A DNA stretch of 64,000 bases from Nonomuraea endophytica (GTDB lineage: Bacteria; Actinomycetota; Actinomycetes; Streptosporangiales; Streptosporangiaceae), in the NCBI RefSeq assembly GCF_014203235.1, contig NZ_JACHIN010000003.1, forward strand, positions 709,998 to 773,997, read 5' to 3'. Position 1 is the stretch's first letter. Every line of letters starts with the position of its first letter. This document shows, piece after piece, positions 35,279-46,040 of this stretch. A program made the translations under genes and the position numbers. The notes beneath the pieces were generated by a model. That model was not told the DNA's origin. It searched no databases and saw nothing but the letters and a program-made list of their open reading frames with translations.

Positions 35279-36267
35279 AGATCGGCATCACCGAGCTGGC
35301 CGCCCGCGCGGGCGTGAGCGAGGCCACGGTCAGCAGGGTCATCAACCGGCGCTCCGGGGTCGCGGCCAAGACGCGCGAGGCCGTCGAGCGCGCCATGAAC
35401 GAGCTCGGCTACGAACGCTCCACCCGCGGCCAGATCGTCGCGGTGATCACTCCGTGGCTGTCGAACCCGTTCTTCTCCGAGGCCAGCGAGCTGATCGAGG
35501 CGGCGCTGGCGCCTCACGGGCTCAAGGGCGTGCTCTGCCCGGCGCTGCCCGGCGGCATACAGGAGCGCGAGTTCGTCACGTCGCTGGCCGACCACGGCGT
35601 GGCCGCTGTGGTGTTCCTGTCGGCCAGCAACACCGTCGAGGGCGCCGACCCCGAGACTTTCAACGTGCTGGCGGCGCGCCGCATCCCGTTCGTCGGCGTC
35701 AACGGCGGCTTCGAGGGCCACGACGCGCCCGTCTACTCCACCGACGACTTCCAGTCGGCCGAATTGGCCGTCGACCACCTGTGGGCGCTGGGGCACCGCG
35801 CGATCGGCATCGCCTCCGGCCCGGTCGGCAACCAGCCCGCCGACCGGCGGGTCAAGGGCTTCCGCGCGGCGCTGGCCAGGCGCGGCGCGACCGATACCGA
35901 GCGGTGGATCGTCCGCCAGCACTACACCATCGAGGGCGGCCAGTCCGCCGCGCTGAGCCTGCTCAAGCAGGGCGTGACCGCGATCGTCGCGGCCAGCGAC
36001 TTCATGGCGCTCGGCGTGATCCGCGGCGCCCGCCGCGAGGGCCTGTCGGTGCCCGCCGACCTGTCCGTGGTCGGGCACGACGGCTCCATGATCATGGAGT
36101 TCGCCGACCCGCCGCTGACCACCGTCCGCCAGCCGGTGGACCGGCTGGCCAAGGAGGTCGCCCGGGGCGTGGTCGCGCTGGTGAGCGGCCGCGAGGTGCC
36201 CACGGGCGAGCTGCTGTTCAACCCCGAGATGGTCGTGCGCGGCTCCACGGCTGCGCCGCGCGCCTGA
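35275..36267 (+). CDS. LacI-family transcriptional regulator
   Basis: A 330-aa repressor. The helix-turn-helix is ITELAARAGVSEATVSRVINRRSGVAAKTREAVERAMNELGY in two consecutive helices and the hinge. A periplasmic-binding-protein-like effector domain follows. It overlaps the alpha-galactosidase stop and is the last gene of the transporter operon, so it likely senses the imported sugar or a product. Confidence 0.93.
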   Translation: MKIGITELAARAGVSEATVSRVINRRSGVAAKTREAVERAMNELGYERSTRGQIVAVITPWLSNPFFSEASELIEAALAPHGLKGVLCPALPGGIQEREFVTSLADHGVAAVVFLSASNTVEGADPETFNVLAARRIPFVGVNGGFEGHDAPVYSTDDFQSAELAVDHLWALGHRAIGIASGPVGNQPADRRVKGFRAALARRGATDTERWIVRQHYTIEGGQSAALSLLKQGVTAIVAASDFMALGVIRGARREGLSVPADLSVVGHDGSMIMEFADPPLTTVRQPVDRLAKEVARGVVALVSGREVPTGELLFNPEMVVRGSTAAPRA

Positions 36268-36334
36268 CTTCTTGAGTCCCGGCTCCTTTTCCTTCCGCAA
36301 TGCCACACGATTCATCCGATCATCGGGAGACCCC

Positions 36335-38263
36335 ATGAAACGCATCGTGTTAACCTCCGCCCTGCTCGCCGCCGCGCTCGTCACCCCCGCGGAGGCCGCC
36401 TCCGCCGCCGCGCCGCTCGTCATCGTCAACCCCGGCTTCGAGAAGGGCCCCGAGGGCTGGACGTTCACCGCCGGCTCCGGCGTCGCCACCAACAACCCCC
36501 ACGGCGGCGCGCGGCTCATCTACCTGGACTCCGGCCCCGGCAAGAGCGTCAGCCAGTCGATCACGGTGCCGGCCGCCGGCCGGTACTCGATCTCCGCCTG
36601 GATCGCCACCGGCGGCGCGGGCGGCACGTTCTCCGCCAAGGTCAACGGCACCGAGGCGGCGAGCGTCACGCTGCCCGCCCGCAGCATTTACAGCCGTTAC
36701 ACTCTCTCGCGCCTGAACCTGAACGCCGGCGACACCCTGGAGATCGCGTTCGGCTCAGGATCCGGCTGGGTCAACGCCGACGACCTCATGATCTCCCCGG
36801 CCGCCCCCGCCGACCCGCAGGTGAGCTCCGGCAACCCCAAGGTCGTCGCGATGTTCGACTGGGCGAAGGCCAAGGCCGCCGGATGGGTCCACCAGGACGG
36901 CGTCGTCGGGCCCATCAACATCGGAGCCAGCAACCCGGTCGACCCGGGCGAAGCCCCGTACACCCCGACCTATTGGGGTGGTTACGCCCACCGCACCGCG
37001 TACTACTCGCGTGACTTCGCCCACCAGCTCGCCGGCGCGCACATCCTCGGCTTCGACGCCGAGAACAAGAACATGCTGCGCTCGTTCGCCGAGAGCGCCA
37101 CGCCCGAGCACAAGTTCTATCCGGTGTGGGCGATCAACTTCGACGCCAAGACCTGGCACACCATCGACTACAAGTCGCCGACGAACTTCGTGCGCGAGGT
37201 GCCCGCCACGTTCGAGCTGGTCGAGAAGGCCAACCAGGCCTTCCGCTGGACCGGCGACCGCGCCTACCTCGACGACCCGGTCTTCTGGAACTACTACCGC
37301 AACGCCACCACCGGCTTCGTCGAGCAGCACGACGGCGCCAAGCCGAACGGCGTCGCCGAGGGCACCGGCAGGGGCATCTTCCAGGGCGTGGCCAGCTACA
37401 ACGAGGTCAGCCGCGAGCCGCTGGCCGAGGCCGGCGACGGCATCGGCGCCCAGTACCAGGCCTACCGCGCGCTGGCCGACATGGCCCTGGACAAGCTGGA
37501 GGTACGCCTGTCGGTGGAGACCGGGGCCCGCGCCCGCGACCTCAAGCGCTACTTCAACCAGACGTGGAGCGTGAAGCCCGGCACGGACGAGTTCGTCCGC
37601 GCCTACACGATCGACGGCGCCCCGCTGACCGGCTTCGGCAAGGAGAACAGCTGGTTCATGCCGATGAAGGGCATCATCGACGCGGGCCCGCGCAACGACG
37701 CCTACCTCGACTTCGTCGACACGCAGGCCTCAGGCCCGGACAAGCCCACGAACATCGAGGCGATCACCTACCTGCCCGACACCTTCTTCCGCCACAACCG
37801 CAACGACACCGCCTGGAAGTGGATGCAGCACGTCTACGACCAGCGCGACACCCGCCACGTCAGCAACCGCCAGGGCCTGAACGGCGACTACCCGGAGGTT
37901 CCGTTCACCCTGGTCAGCCAGACCGTCGAGGGCCTGATGGGCGTTCAGCCCGACGCCCCGAGGCGCACGGTCGCCACCCAGTCGCGCCTGCCCGGCGACA
38001 TCCCCTGGCTGCGCGTGGACGCCGTCCCGGTCGGCGGCGGCACCGTCGACGTCCGCCACGACGGCCAGACCTCGACCACCTTCACCAACCGGACCGGCGG
38101 GCTCACGTTCTGGGAGGCCCGCTTCCCGGCCGGGCACCGCAAGCTGACGGTCGCCGGACACCGGGTGCCGGGCATCCAGAAGACGATCGACGGCGTCCGC
38201 TACACCGTCGCCGTCGTGCCCGTCCGCAACGGCCAGACCGTCACCGCGTCGGTCGCGAGCTGA
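36335..38263 (+). CDS. Secreted protein with CBM-like domain and putative alpha/alpha-barrel glycosidase domain
   Basis: A 642-aa exported protein. The signal peptide is MKRIVLTSALLAAALVTPAEAASA. Residues ~28-155 (IVNPGFEKGPEGWTF ... GSGWVNADDLMIS) form a jelly-roll carbohydrate-binding-like domain. The remaining ~480 residues have Trp/Tyr-rich helical hairpins (EGTGRGIFQGVASYNE, FGKENSWFMPMKG, DTAWKWMQHVYDQRD) that suggest a six-hairpin glycosidase fold. No known GH family is recognised with certainty. It lies 67 bp after lacI, so it may release the sugar the operon imports. Confidence 0.7.
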   Translation: MKRIVLTSALLAAALVTPAEAASAAAPLVIVNPGFEKGPEGWTFTAGSGVATNNPHGGARLIYLDSGPGKSVSQSITVPAAGRYSISAWIATGGAGGTFSAKVNGTEAASVTLPARSIYSRYTLSRLNLNAGDTLEIAFGSGSGWVNADDLMISPAAPADPQVSSGNPKVVAMFDWAKAKAAGWVHQDGVVGPINIGASNPVDPGEAPYTPTYWGGYAHRTAYYSRDFAHQLAGAHILGFDAENKNMLRSFAESATPEHKFYPVWAINFDAKTWHTIDYKSPTNFVREVPATFELVEKANQAFRWTGDRAYLDDPVFWNYYRNATTGFVEQHDGAKPNGVAEGTGRGIFQGVASYNEVSREPLAEAGDGIGAQYQAYRALADMALDKLEVRLSVETGARARDLKRYFNQTWSVKPGTDEFVRAYTIDGAPLTGFGKENSWFMPMKGIIDAGPRNDAYLDFVDTQASGPDKPTNIEAITYLPDTFFRHNRNDTAWKWMQHVYDQRDTRHVSNRQGLNGDYPEVPFTLVSQTVEGLMGVQPDAPRRTVATQSRLPGDIPWLRVDAVPVGGGTVDVRHDGQTSTTFTNRTGGLTFWEARFPAGHRKLTVAGHRVPGIQKTIDGVRYTVAVVPVRNGQTVTASVAS

Positions 38264-38287
38264 TGTCGTCGGGTTGACGTGCTCGGA

Positions 38288-38321
38288 GGCCGGTCCCGTG
38301 AAGCTGTTCGCGGGACCGGCC
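38288..38321. terminator. Hairpin terminator after the sugar locus
   Basis: An 11-bp perfect stem (GGCCGGTCCCG / CGGGACCGGCC) with a 12-nt loop lies between the secreted glycosidase-like gene and the convergent response regulator. It probably ends both transcripts. Confidence 0.7.
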
Positions 38322-38362
38322 CAGCGTTTCCGACCCGGTGGAGCGTTTTGGACCCCTGGAAC

Positions 38363-39022
38363 TCAGTCTCCCGGGCGGACGAGGCCGGTCTCGTAGGCGT
38401 AGACGATGGCCTGGGCGCGGTCGCGGAGGCCGAGTTTGGTCAGCACGCGGCCCACGTGCGTCTTGACCGTCTGCTCCGACACGACCAGCTTGCCGGCGAC
38501 CTCCTGGTTGGACAGACCACGCGAGACCAGGACGAGAACCTCCGTCTCGCGCTCGGTCAGCTGGCCCAGCCGGCGGGTGGACGGGGCACGCGGGCCGCCG
38601 AGGCGGGCGAACTCGCGGATGAGCCGCCGGGTCACGGCGGGAGCCAGGAGCGCGTCGCCACCGGCGACCACCCGGACGGCCTCGGCGAGCTGGACGGCCG
38701 AGGCGTCCTTGAGCAGGAACCCGCTGGCACCGGACCGCAGGGCCTCGTAGACGTAGTCGTCCAGGTCAAAGGTGGTCAGGATCAGGATTCTTGCCGAAAT
38801 ATCCTCGCGCTGGGCGATGATTCGGGTTGCTTCGAGGCCGTCCATCACCGGCATGCGCACGTCCATCAGGATCACGTCCGGGCGCAGCTCCGCCGCCCGC
38901 TCGACCGCCTGCGCGCCGTCGGCCGCCTCGCCCACCACCTCGATGTCGCTCTGGGCGCCGAGGAAGACGGTGAACCCGGTGCGTACCATGCCCTGGTCGT
39001 CGGCGATCATGACCCTGATCAC
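38363..39022 (-). CDS. NarL/FixJ-family response regulator
   Basis: A 219-aa two-domain regulator. The receiver has the acidic pair DD near residues 8-9, the phosphoacceptor Asp in VILMDVRMP, a Thr switch in ILTTF and LLKDAS. The C-terminal LuxR-type helix-turn-helix is LTERETEVLVLVSRGLSNQEVAGKLVVSEQTVKTHV. The start is a GTG overlapping the kinase stop (GTGA). It pairs with the adjacent kinase. Targets unknown. Confidence 0.94.
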   Translation of the reverse strand: MIRVMIADDQGMVRTGFTVFLGAQSDIEVVGEAADGAQAVERAAELRPDVILMDVRMPVMDGLEATRIIAQREDISARILILTTFDLDDYVYEALRSGASGFLLKDASAVQLAEAVRVVAGGDALLAPAVTRRLIREFARLGGPRAPSTRRLGQLTERETEVLVLVSRGLSNQEVAGKLVVSEQTVKTHVGRVLTKLGLRDRAQAIVYAYETGLVRPGD

Positions 39023-40281
39023 GCCGCCTCCAGGGGCAGCCGGGCGACCACTTCGAAGCCGTCGTCGATCGGCCCGGCCGCCAGCGTGCCGCCGAGCAGC
39101 GCCGCCCGCTCCCGCATGCCCACCAGCCCGTGCCCGGCTCCGGCCGAGGGTTCGGCGGGTTCGGCCCCGGGGCCGTTGGCGACCCGTACGACCAGTTCGC
39201 CCTGCTCTTGCGAGACCTCCAGGGAGACGGTCGCCCCCGGCGCGTGCCGCATGACGTTGCTCAGCGACTCCTGCACGATCCTGTACGCCGACAGTCCCAC
39301 GGCCTGCGGCACCTCCTCCACCTGCGACGATCTTCTGAACAGCACGGCCAGCCCGGCCGCCCGCGCGTTGGCCACGAGCGCGTCGATCCGCTCCAGGTCC
39401 GGCTGCGGCGTGGTCTCCTTGCGCCCTTCGGCGTCGCGCAGCACGCCGAGCACCTGCCGGAGCTGGGCGATCGCGTCCAGCGACAGCGAGCGGATCACCG
39501 CCAGCCCCTCCTCCAGCTGCTTGGCGTCCCCGGCCGCCTTGAGCGGCACCGCCTCGGCCTGGATGGCGATCACCGACATGTGGTGCGCGACCACGTCGTG
39601 CAGCTCGCGCGCGATGCGCGCCCTTTCGGCCAGTACGGCCTGCGCCCCCTCGGCCACCACCTTGAGCTGCGACTCCTCGGCCAGCTTGACCGAGGCCCGG
39701 CGCCGGGCCCGCACGTTGTAGCCGAGCACCAGCGGCACCGCGAAGACGGCCCCGCCGACCGGCAGCACGTTGGAGTTGACCACCCCGAGGAAGAGCACTG
39801 AGACGACCCAGACCACGATGGACACGGCTTCGGAGTTGCGCGAGGCCACGGTGTAGAGCACCAGCAGGTACATCACGACCAGCGTCCACGGGTAGGTGAT
39901 GCCCTGCTCGGGGAACCCTTCGAGCATCCGGTCGAGGTACACGAACGCGGGCAGCGTCACCAGCGCCGTCCGCCACGCGCCCAAGGGCCAGCGGTCACGC
40001 ATGGCCACGGGCAGCGACAGGGACACGAGCGCGAGCTGGAGCAGCAGCGGCGAGGGCGGCGTCATGTTCTTGTAGTCGAGGCGCGCCCACATGTCCGCGC
40101 CGGCCGTGATGTAGAGGTAGAGCGCGAGGGCCAGGTCGGCCAGCCGTACCCCGTCAAAGGCGGTGACGAGCGTCAGCCAGCGCGGCGCGGGCAGGCGCAC
40201 CCGGCGGGTCTCGAGAGGAGGCGGCTCGGCTTTGCCCGTGAACAGTGCGAACTTCAGCGGCCGCACCAGGGCGGAAATCAC
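39019..40281 (-). CDS. Sensor histidine kinase (NarL-partner, HisKA_3 type)
   Basis: A 420-aa membrane kinase. It has five to six N-terminal hydrophobic helices, then the dimerisation/phosphoacceptor helix ERARIARELHDVVAHHMSVI with the conserved His. A short HATPase domain follows (LSNVMRHAPGA N-box, GHGLVGMRERAALLGG). The start is a GTG. No large extracellular sensor is present, so the signal may be membrane- or envelope-borne. Confidence 0.93.
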   Translation of the reverse strand: MISALVRPLKFALFTGKAEPPPLETRRVRLPAPRWLTLVTAFDGVRLADLALALYLYITAGADMWARLDYKNMTPPSPLLLQLALVSLSLPVAMRDRWPLGAWRTALVTLPAFVYLDRMLEGFPEQGITYPWTLVVMYLLVLYTVASRNSEAVSIVVWVVSVLFLGVVNSNVLPVGGAVFAVPLVLGYNVRARRRASVKLAEESQLKVVAEGAQAVLAERARIARELHDVVAHHMSVIAIQAEAVPLKAAGDAKQLEEGLAVIRSLSLDAIAQLRQVLGVLRDAEGRKETTPQPDLERIDALVANARAAGLAVLFRRSSQVEEVPQAVGLSAYRIVQESLSNVMRHAPGATVSLEVSQEQGELVVRVANGPGAEPAEPSAGAGHGLVGMRERAALLGGTLAAGPIDDGFEVVARLPLEAA

Positions 40282-40399
40282 CTGAGTGACCCTATGTCCG
40301 GCACCAGGTAGTCGGCGTCACTCTCAAGGGCTACTTACATGATTACGATCGCCGTGAGCGAACATCGGCAACCTTGGGAACAATCCGAGGCTCCGATGA

Positions 40400-40420
40400 A
40401 TTGAGTCGGTATAACTCAAC
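40400..40420 (+). promoter_or_regulatory. HspR-binding HAIR element upstream of lon
   Basis: TTGAGT (40401-40406), 7 bp, ACTCAA (40414-40419) match the HAIR consensus CTTGAGT-N7-ACTCAAG in 12 of 14 defined positions; only the outer C and G differ. The right half overlaps a TATAAC -10-like hexamer, 20 bp before the lon start. HspR repression of lon through HAIR is established in Streptomyces. Confidence 0.85.
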
Positions 40421-40434
40421 CCTTTGGAGTTCGC

Positions 40435-42795
<2,361 letters not shown>

Positions 42796-42807
42796 CGCCT
42801 CCCGCGC

Positions 42808-42847
42808 CTGCCCCGCCGTACCAGCTGGATCTGGTACGGCGGGGCAG
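42808..42847 (+). terminator. Strong intrinsic terminator of lon
   Basis: A perfect 17-bp stem (42808-42824 with 42831-42847) with a 6-nt loop is followed by CTTTGTTTTCC. It is the most canonical Rho-independent terminator of the window and isolates the downstream methionine locus. Confidence 0.93.
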
Positions 42848-42935
42848 CTTTGTTTTCCGCGCCGTTTCGGGCGGGTGAGGCAGCTCACAGCGCGCCGGGG
42901 GAATAGCGCACGGTAAAGAGGTCGTTGGCACCAGC

Positions 42936-43031
42936 GTGAACGAGGCATACGCGAAAGACATGAGCGCCATGGGCGACGTCATGTGTCGTGGCATGCGCCG
43001 AATGCGCGCGATGGCCTGTCAGGCCCGCTGA
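42936..43031 (+). CDS. Met/Cys-rich short leader ORF upstream of metNIQ
   Basis: A 31-codon ORF (GTG start; an internal ATG at 42960 would give 23 codons). It contains six internal ATG codons plus the start, and two TGT codons: 9 of 31 residues are Met or Cys. The C-terminal part reads MSAMGDVMCRGMRRM-RAMACQAR. It ends 192 bp before metN. Bacterial attenuators use leader peptides rich in the regulated amino acid, and mycobacteria use polycysteine uORFs for Cys genes. A methionine-responsive leader is therefore inferred. No clear terminator/antiterminator pair was found by eye. Confidence 0.55.
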   Translation: MNEAYAKDMSAMGDVMCRGMRRMRAMACQAR

Positions 43032-43068
43032 GCGACCGCCCGCCCGTTCTCCTCGAAGGTACTTCCTC

Positions 43069-43137
43069 ATGATCGCACCACCCAGCTACGTGCTGCGCAG
43101 GCTCAGCCACCTGCCCTTCCACCCCGGCACGCGCTAG
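43069..43137 (+). CDS. Second short ORF (22 codons) in the metN leader
   Basis: ATG to TAG encodes MIAPPSYVLRRLSHLPFHPG plus two residues, preceded by GAAGG. It starts 37 bp after the Met-rich ORF and ends 86 bp before metN. It could be a second leader peptide or coincidence. A small CCATC/GATGG hairpin (43202-43214) touches the metN ribosome site GGGGAAA. The other parts of 42848-43223 show no gene. Confidence 0.25.
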   Translation: MIAPPSYVLRRLSHLPFHPGTR

Positions 43138-43223
43138 TCCTTCCCCCTCACCAGCCTGTTCCAGCTTGAGTTCGTCTCAGCGGCCCGCTCGCGCGTGGTC
43201 GCCATCCGTGATGGGGAAATTTC

Positions 43224-44168
43224 GTGATCCAGGCTTCTGGCCTGCGCAAGCAGTACGGGGAGACCGCCGCGCTCGACGGCGTCGACCTGCACGTGCGCAA
43301 GGGCGAGATCTTCGGCGTGCTCGGCCAGAGCGGCGCCGGCAAGAGCACGCTGCTGCGCTGCGTCAACCTCCTCGAACGCCCCGACGCCGGCACCGTCACC
43401 GTCGACGGCCAGGACCTGACCCGGCTCGGCAACCGCGAGCTCAACCAGGCCCGCCAGCGCATCGGCATGATCCACCAGCACTTCGCCCTGCTGTCGTCGC
43501 GAACCGTCGCGGGCAACGTCGCGTTCCCGCTGGAGGTCATGGGCGTGCCCAGGGCCGAACGCGAACGCCGCGTCGCCGAACTCCTCGACCTCGTCGGTCT
43601 CGGCGGCCGAGGCAACGACCGTCCGAGGCAACTGTCCGGCGGACAGAAGCAGCGGGTCGGCATCGCCAGAGCCCTCGCCGGCAACCCGGCGGTACTGCTG
43701 TCCGACGAAGCCACCTCCGCCCTGGACCCCGCCACCACCGACTCCATCCTGGCGCTCCTGAAGCGCCTCAACACGGAACTCGGCCTCACCATCCTGCTGA
43801 TCACCCACGAGATGAACGTCGTCAAGGCGGTCTGCGACTCGGTGGCCATCATGTCCGGCGGCCGCATCGAGGAATCCGGCACCATCGCCGGCCTCATCCG
43901 CACGCCGGGCTCGCGCCTGACCCGCGAGATCTTCCCCCTGCCGGCGCCGTCACCGGGCGACATCACCCTGACCTTCACCGGCCACGCCGACGAGCCGGTC
44001 ATCTCCGAGGTCGTCCGCAAGTTCGACGCCGACATCAACGTGCTGGGCGGCGCCATCGAAGACCTCGCCGGCTCCCGTGTCGGCCGCCTCCGCGTCACCC
44101 TCTCCGGCGACCCGGCCGCGCTCACCTACCTGCGGGACAAGGGCCTCCTCGTCGAGGTGGCGTCATGA
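43224..44168 (+). CDS. metN: Methionine ABC transporter ATP-binding protein MetN
   Basis: A 314-aa ABC ATPase. Walker A is GQSGAGKST, the Q-loop region is GMIHQHFALL, the signature is LSGGQKQRVGIARAL, Walker B is AVLLSDEATSALD, and the switch His is in ILLITHEM. The C-terminal NIL domain (DITLTFTGHADEPVISEVVRKF...) senses methionine and trans-inhibits transport in characterised MetN proteins. The start is a GTG behind GGGGAAA. The stop overlaps the next start (ATGA at 44165). Confidence 0.95.
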   Translation: MIQASGLRKQYGETAALDGVDLHVRKGEIFGVLGQSGAGKSTLLRCVNLLERPDAGTVTVDGQDLTRLGNRELNQARQRIGMIHQHFALLSSRTVAGNVAFPLEVMGVPRAERERRVAELLDLVGLGGRGNDRPRQLSGGQKQRVGIARALAGNPAVLLSDEATSALDPATTDSILALLKRLNTELGLTILLITHEMNVVKAVCDSVAIMSGGRIEESGTIAGLIRTPGSRLTREIFPLPAPSPGDITLTFTGHADEPVISEVVRKFDADINVLGGAIEDLAGSRVGRLRVTLSGDPAALTYLRDKGLLVEVAS

Positions 44169-44509
44169 TCTCCTCTCTGCTTCACCACCACCCCGCCGTC
44201 TCGGCGCAGGAACCCGGGCTGGGGTGGGTGCGTGTTGCGCCGGTCTCCGCCGCACCACGTCCCGCCGACGCGGCGCCGGAGGGGGCCGGGGCCGGGCGGC
44301 CACGGGCTGTCTCGGGTCGCCCCGCTCCGGCTCGCGTCCCCGCTCCGGCTCGCGTCCCCGCTCCGGCTCACACCTCCGCTCCGGTCTGCGACGTCGCCTT
44401 GGCGCGCATCCCCGCTGCGGTGTCGGTGGGGGCTGGGACCTGGTGGTCTGGGGCTGGTTCGGGGGCCGGGGCTCGGTGGGCTGGGGTTCTGGGGGAGGGG
44501 GTTTTGTGA
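44165..44509 (+). CDS. Repeat-derived ORF bridging metN and metI
   Basis: A 114-codon frame starts in the ATGA overlap with metN and ends in a GTGA overlap with metI, so translational coupling is kept across the gap. The sequence is low-complexity: after MISSLLHHHPAVSAQEPGLGW it contains Ala/Pro/Arg repeats (PAPARV x2) and a Gly/Trp-rich end. It includes a copy of the dispersed repeat core (44228-44280) and an 18-bp tandem array. It looks like repeat expansion or insertion within a formerly tight operon. A functional product is doubtful. Confidence 0.45.
   Translation: MISSLLHHHPAVSAQEPGLGWVRVAPVSAAPRPADAAPEGAGAGRPRAVSGRPAPARVPAPARVPAPAHTSAPVCDVALARIPAAVSVGAGTWWSGAGSGAGARWAGVLGEGVL
44228..44280. 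repeat. Shortened copy of the dispersed GC-rich repeat, inside the met operon
   Basis: GTGCGTGTTGCGCCGGTCTC followed by GCCGACGCGGCG matches the core at 61173-61236 and the tandem units at 28747-29035. The AAGAGCG end is missing here. It lies between metN and metI. Confidence 0.6.
44320..44391. repeat. 18-bp tandem repeat, four units, between metN and metI
   Basis: CCCCGCTCCGGCTCGCGT at 44320 and 44338 is identical; units at 44356 and 44374 are diverged. Being a multiple of three, it keeps the bridging frame open (six-residue repeats). Confidence 0.85.
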
Positions 44510-45162
44510 GTTGGGATGAGATTGTTCCGCTGCTCTGGGAAGGTGCCGGGCAGACGGCGGCCATGGTGGGGCTGGCCACGTTGTTCACCGTGGTGCTCGG
44601 GTTGCCGCTCGGTGTCGCCCTGGTCGTGTTCGATCGGGGTGGGCTGCGGCCGGTTCCGGCGGTCAAGGCGGTGCTGGGGGCGGTCGTCAACGTTGGGCGG
44701 TCTCTGCCGTTCATCGTGTTGATGATCGCGATCATCCCGTTCACCCGCCTGGTGGTCGGGACGACGATCGGGACCATCGCCGTGGTCGTGCCGCTGACCG
44801 TGGGCGCGGTGCCGTTCTTCGCACGGCTCGTGGAGACGGCGCTGCGGGAGGTCGGCGGGGATGTGGTCCAGGCGGCCCAGGCCATGGGCGCGAGCCGTAC
44901 CGCGATCGTGCGGAAGGTTTTGCTGCCTGAGGCGCTGCCCGGGATCGTCGCGGGGATCACCGTCACCGTGGTCGCCCTGGTCGGGTATTCGGCCATGGCG
45001 GGGACCGTCGGCGGCGGGGGGCTGGGGGACCTGGCCGTTCGGTATGGGTATCTGAGGTTCGAGGGGCAGGTCATGGTCGCCACGGTCGTGGTGCTCATCG
45101 TGATCGTGCAGCTGATCCAGAGCCTCGGGGACCTCGTCGCGCGACGGATGTCGCACAAGTAG
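44506..45162 (+). CDS. metI: Methionine ABC transporter permease MetI
   Basis: A 218-aa membrane protein with about five helices (VGLATLFTVVLGLPLGVALVVF, VVNVGRSLPFIVLMIAIIPF, etc.). The cytoplasmic coupling loop is EVGGDVVQAAQAMGASRTAIVRKVLLPEAL (EAA motif). Length matches MetI. The GTG start is coupled to the bridging ORF stop. It forms the D-/L-methionine importer with MetN and MetQ. Confidence 0.93.
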   Translation: MSWDEIVPLLWEGAGQTAAMVGLATLFTVVLGLPLGVALVVFDRGGLRPVPAVKAVLGAVVNVGRSLPFIVLMIAIIPFTRLVVGTTIGTIAVVVPLTVGAVPFFARLVETALREVGGDVVQAAQAMGASRTAIVRKVLLPEALPGIVAGITVTVVALVGYSAMAGTVGGGGLGDLAVRYGYLRFEGQVMVATVVVLIVIVQLIQSLGDLVARRMSHK

Positions 45163-45191
45163 TTCTCTTTCACATCAAAAGGAAGATCAAT

Positions 45192-46025
45192 ATGAAGATT
45201 CGCGCTTTCGTGGGTGTCGCTGCCCTTTCGCTGTTGCTCGCCGCATGCGGTACGTCGCAGTCCGCCACCAGTTCGGCCAAGCCGGCCGCCGAGTCGGCTG
45301 ACACGGTGCTCAAGGTGGGCGCCAGCCCGGTGCCGCACGGGGAGATCCTCACCTTCGTCAAGGACAACCTGGCCAAGCAGGCCGGGCTGAACCTCGAGGT
45401 GGTCGAGTTCACCGACTACGTGCAGCCGAACGTCCAGCTCAGCGAGGGCCAGCTGGGTGCCAACTTCTTCCAGCACAAGCCGTACCTGGACGACTTCAAC
45501 AAGTCCAAGGGCACCAAGCTCAGCTTCGTCACCCCGGTGCACCTGGAGCCGCTGGGCCTGTACTCGAAGAAGATCACCAACGTCTCCGCGCTGGCGAACG
45601 AGGCGACCGTCGCGGTGCCGAACGACGCCACGAACCTCGGCCGCGCCCTCAAGCTGCTGGCCGACAACGGCCTGATCACGCTGAAGGACGGCGTCGGCAC
45701 CGCCGCCACCGAGCGCGACGTCACCGGCAACCCGAAGAAGCTGACCTTCAAGCCGCTGGAGGCGCCGCTGCTGCCCCGTTCGCTGGAGGACGTCGACGCG
45801 GCGGTCATCAACGGCAACTACGCCATCGAGGCGGGCCTCAAGCCGGCTTCGGAGGCGCTGGTGCTGGAGAAGACCGAGGGCAACCCGTACGTCAACGGCC
45901 TGGTCGTGCAGGAGGGCCACGAGAAGGACGCGGGCGTGGTGACCCTGGGCAAGCTGCTCCAGGACCCGAAGGTCAAGGAGTTCATCAAGACCAAGTACGC
46001 GGGCGCGGTCATCCCGTCCGAGTGA
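45192..46025 (+). CDS. metQ: Methionine-binding lipoprotein MetQ (NlpA family)
   Basis: A 277-aa lipoprotein. The signal MKIRAFVGVAALSLLLAACG has lipobox LAAC. The NlpA-fold sequence follows with VLKVGASPVPHGEILTFVKDNLAKQ and the conserved NVQLSEGQLGANFFQHKPYLDDF segment. A strong AAAAGGAAGA ribosome site precedes the ATG. It delivers methionine to MetI. The operon ends at the terminator 15 bp downstream. Confidence 0.94.
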   Translation: MKIRAFVGVAALSLLLAACGTSQSATSSAKPAAESADTVLKVGASPVPHGEILTFVKDNLAKQAGLNLEVVEFTDYVQPNVQLSEGQLGANFFQHKPYLDDFNKSKGTKLSFVTPVHLEPLGLYSKKITNVSALANEATVAVPNDATNLGRALKLLADNGLITLKDGVGTAATERDVTGNPKKLTFKPLEAPLLPRSLEDVDAAVINGNYAIEAGLKPASEALVLEKTEGNPYVNGLVVQEGHEKDAGVVTLGKLLQDPKVKEFIKTKYAGAVIPSE

Positions 46026-46040
46026 CCGGAAAAAAAATGG

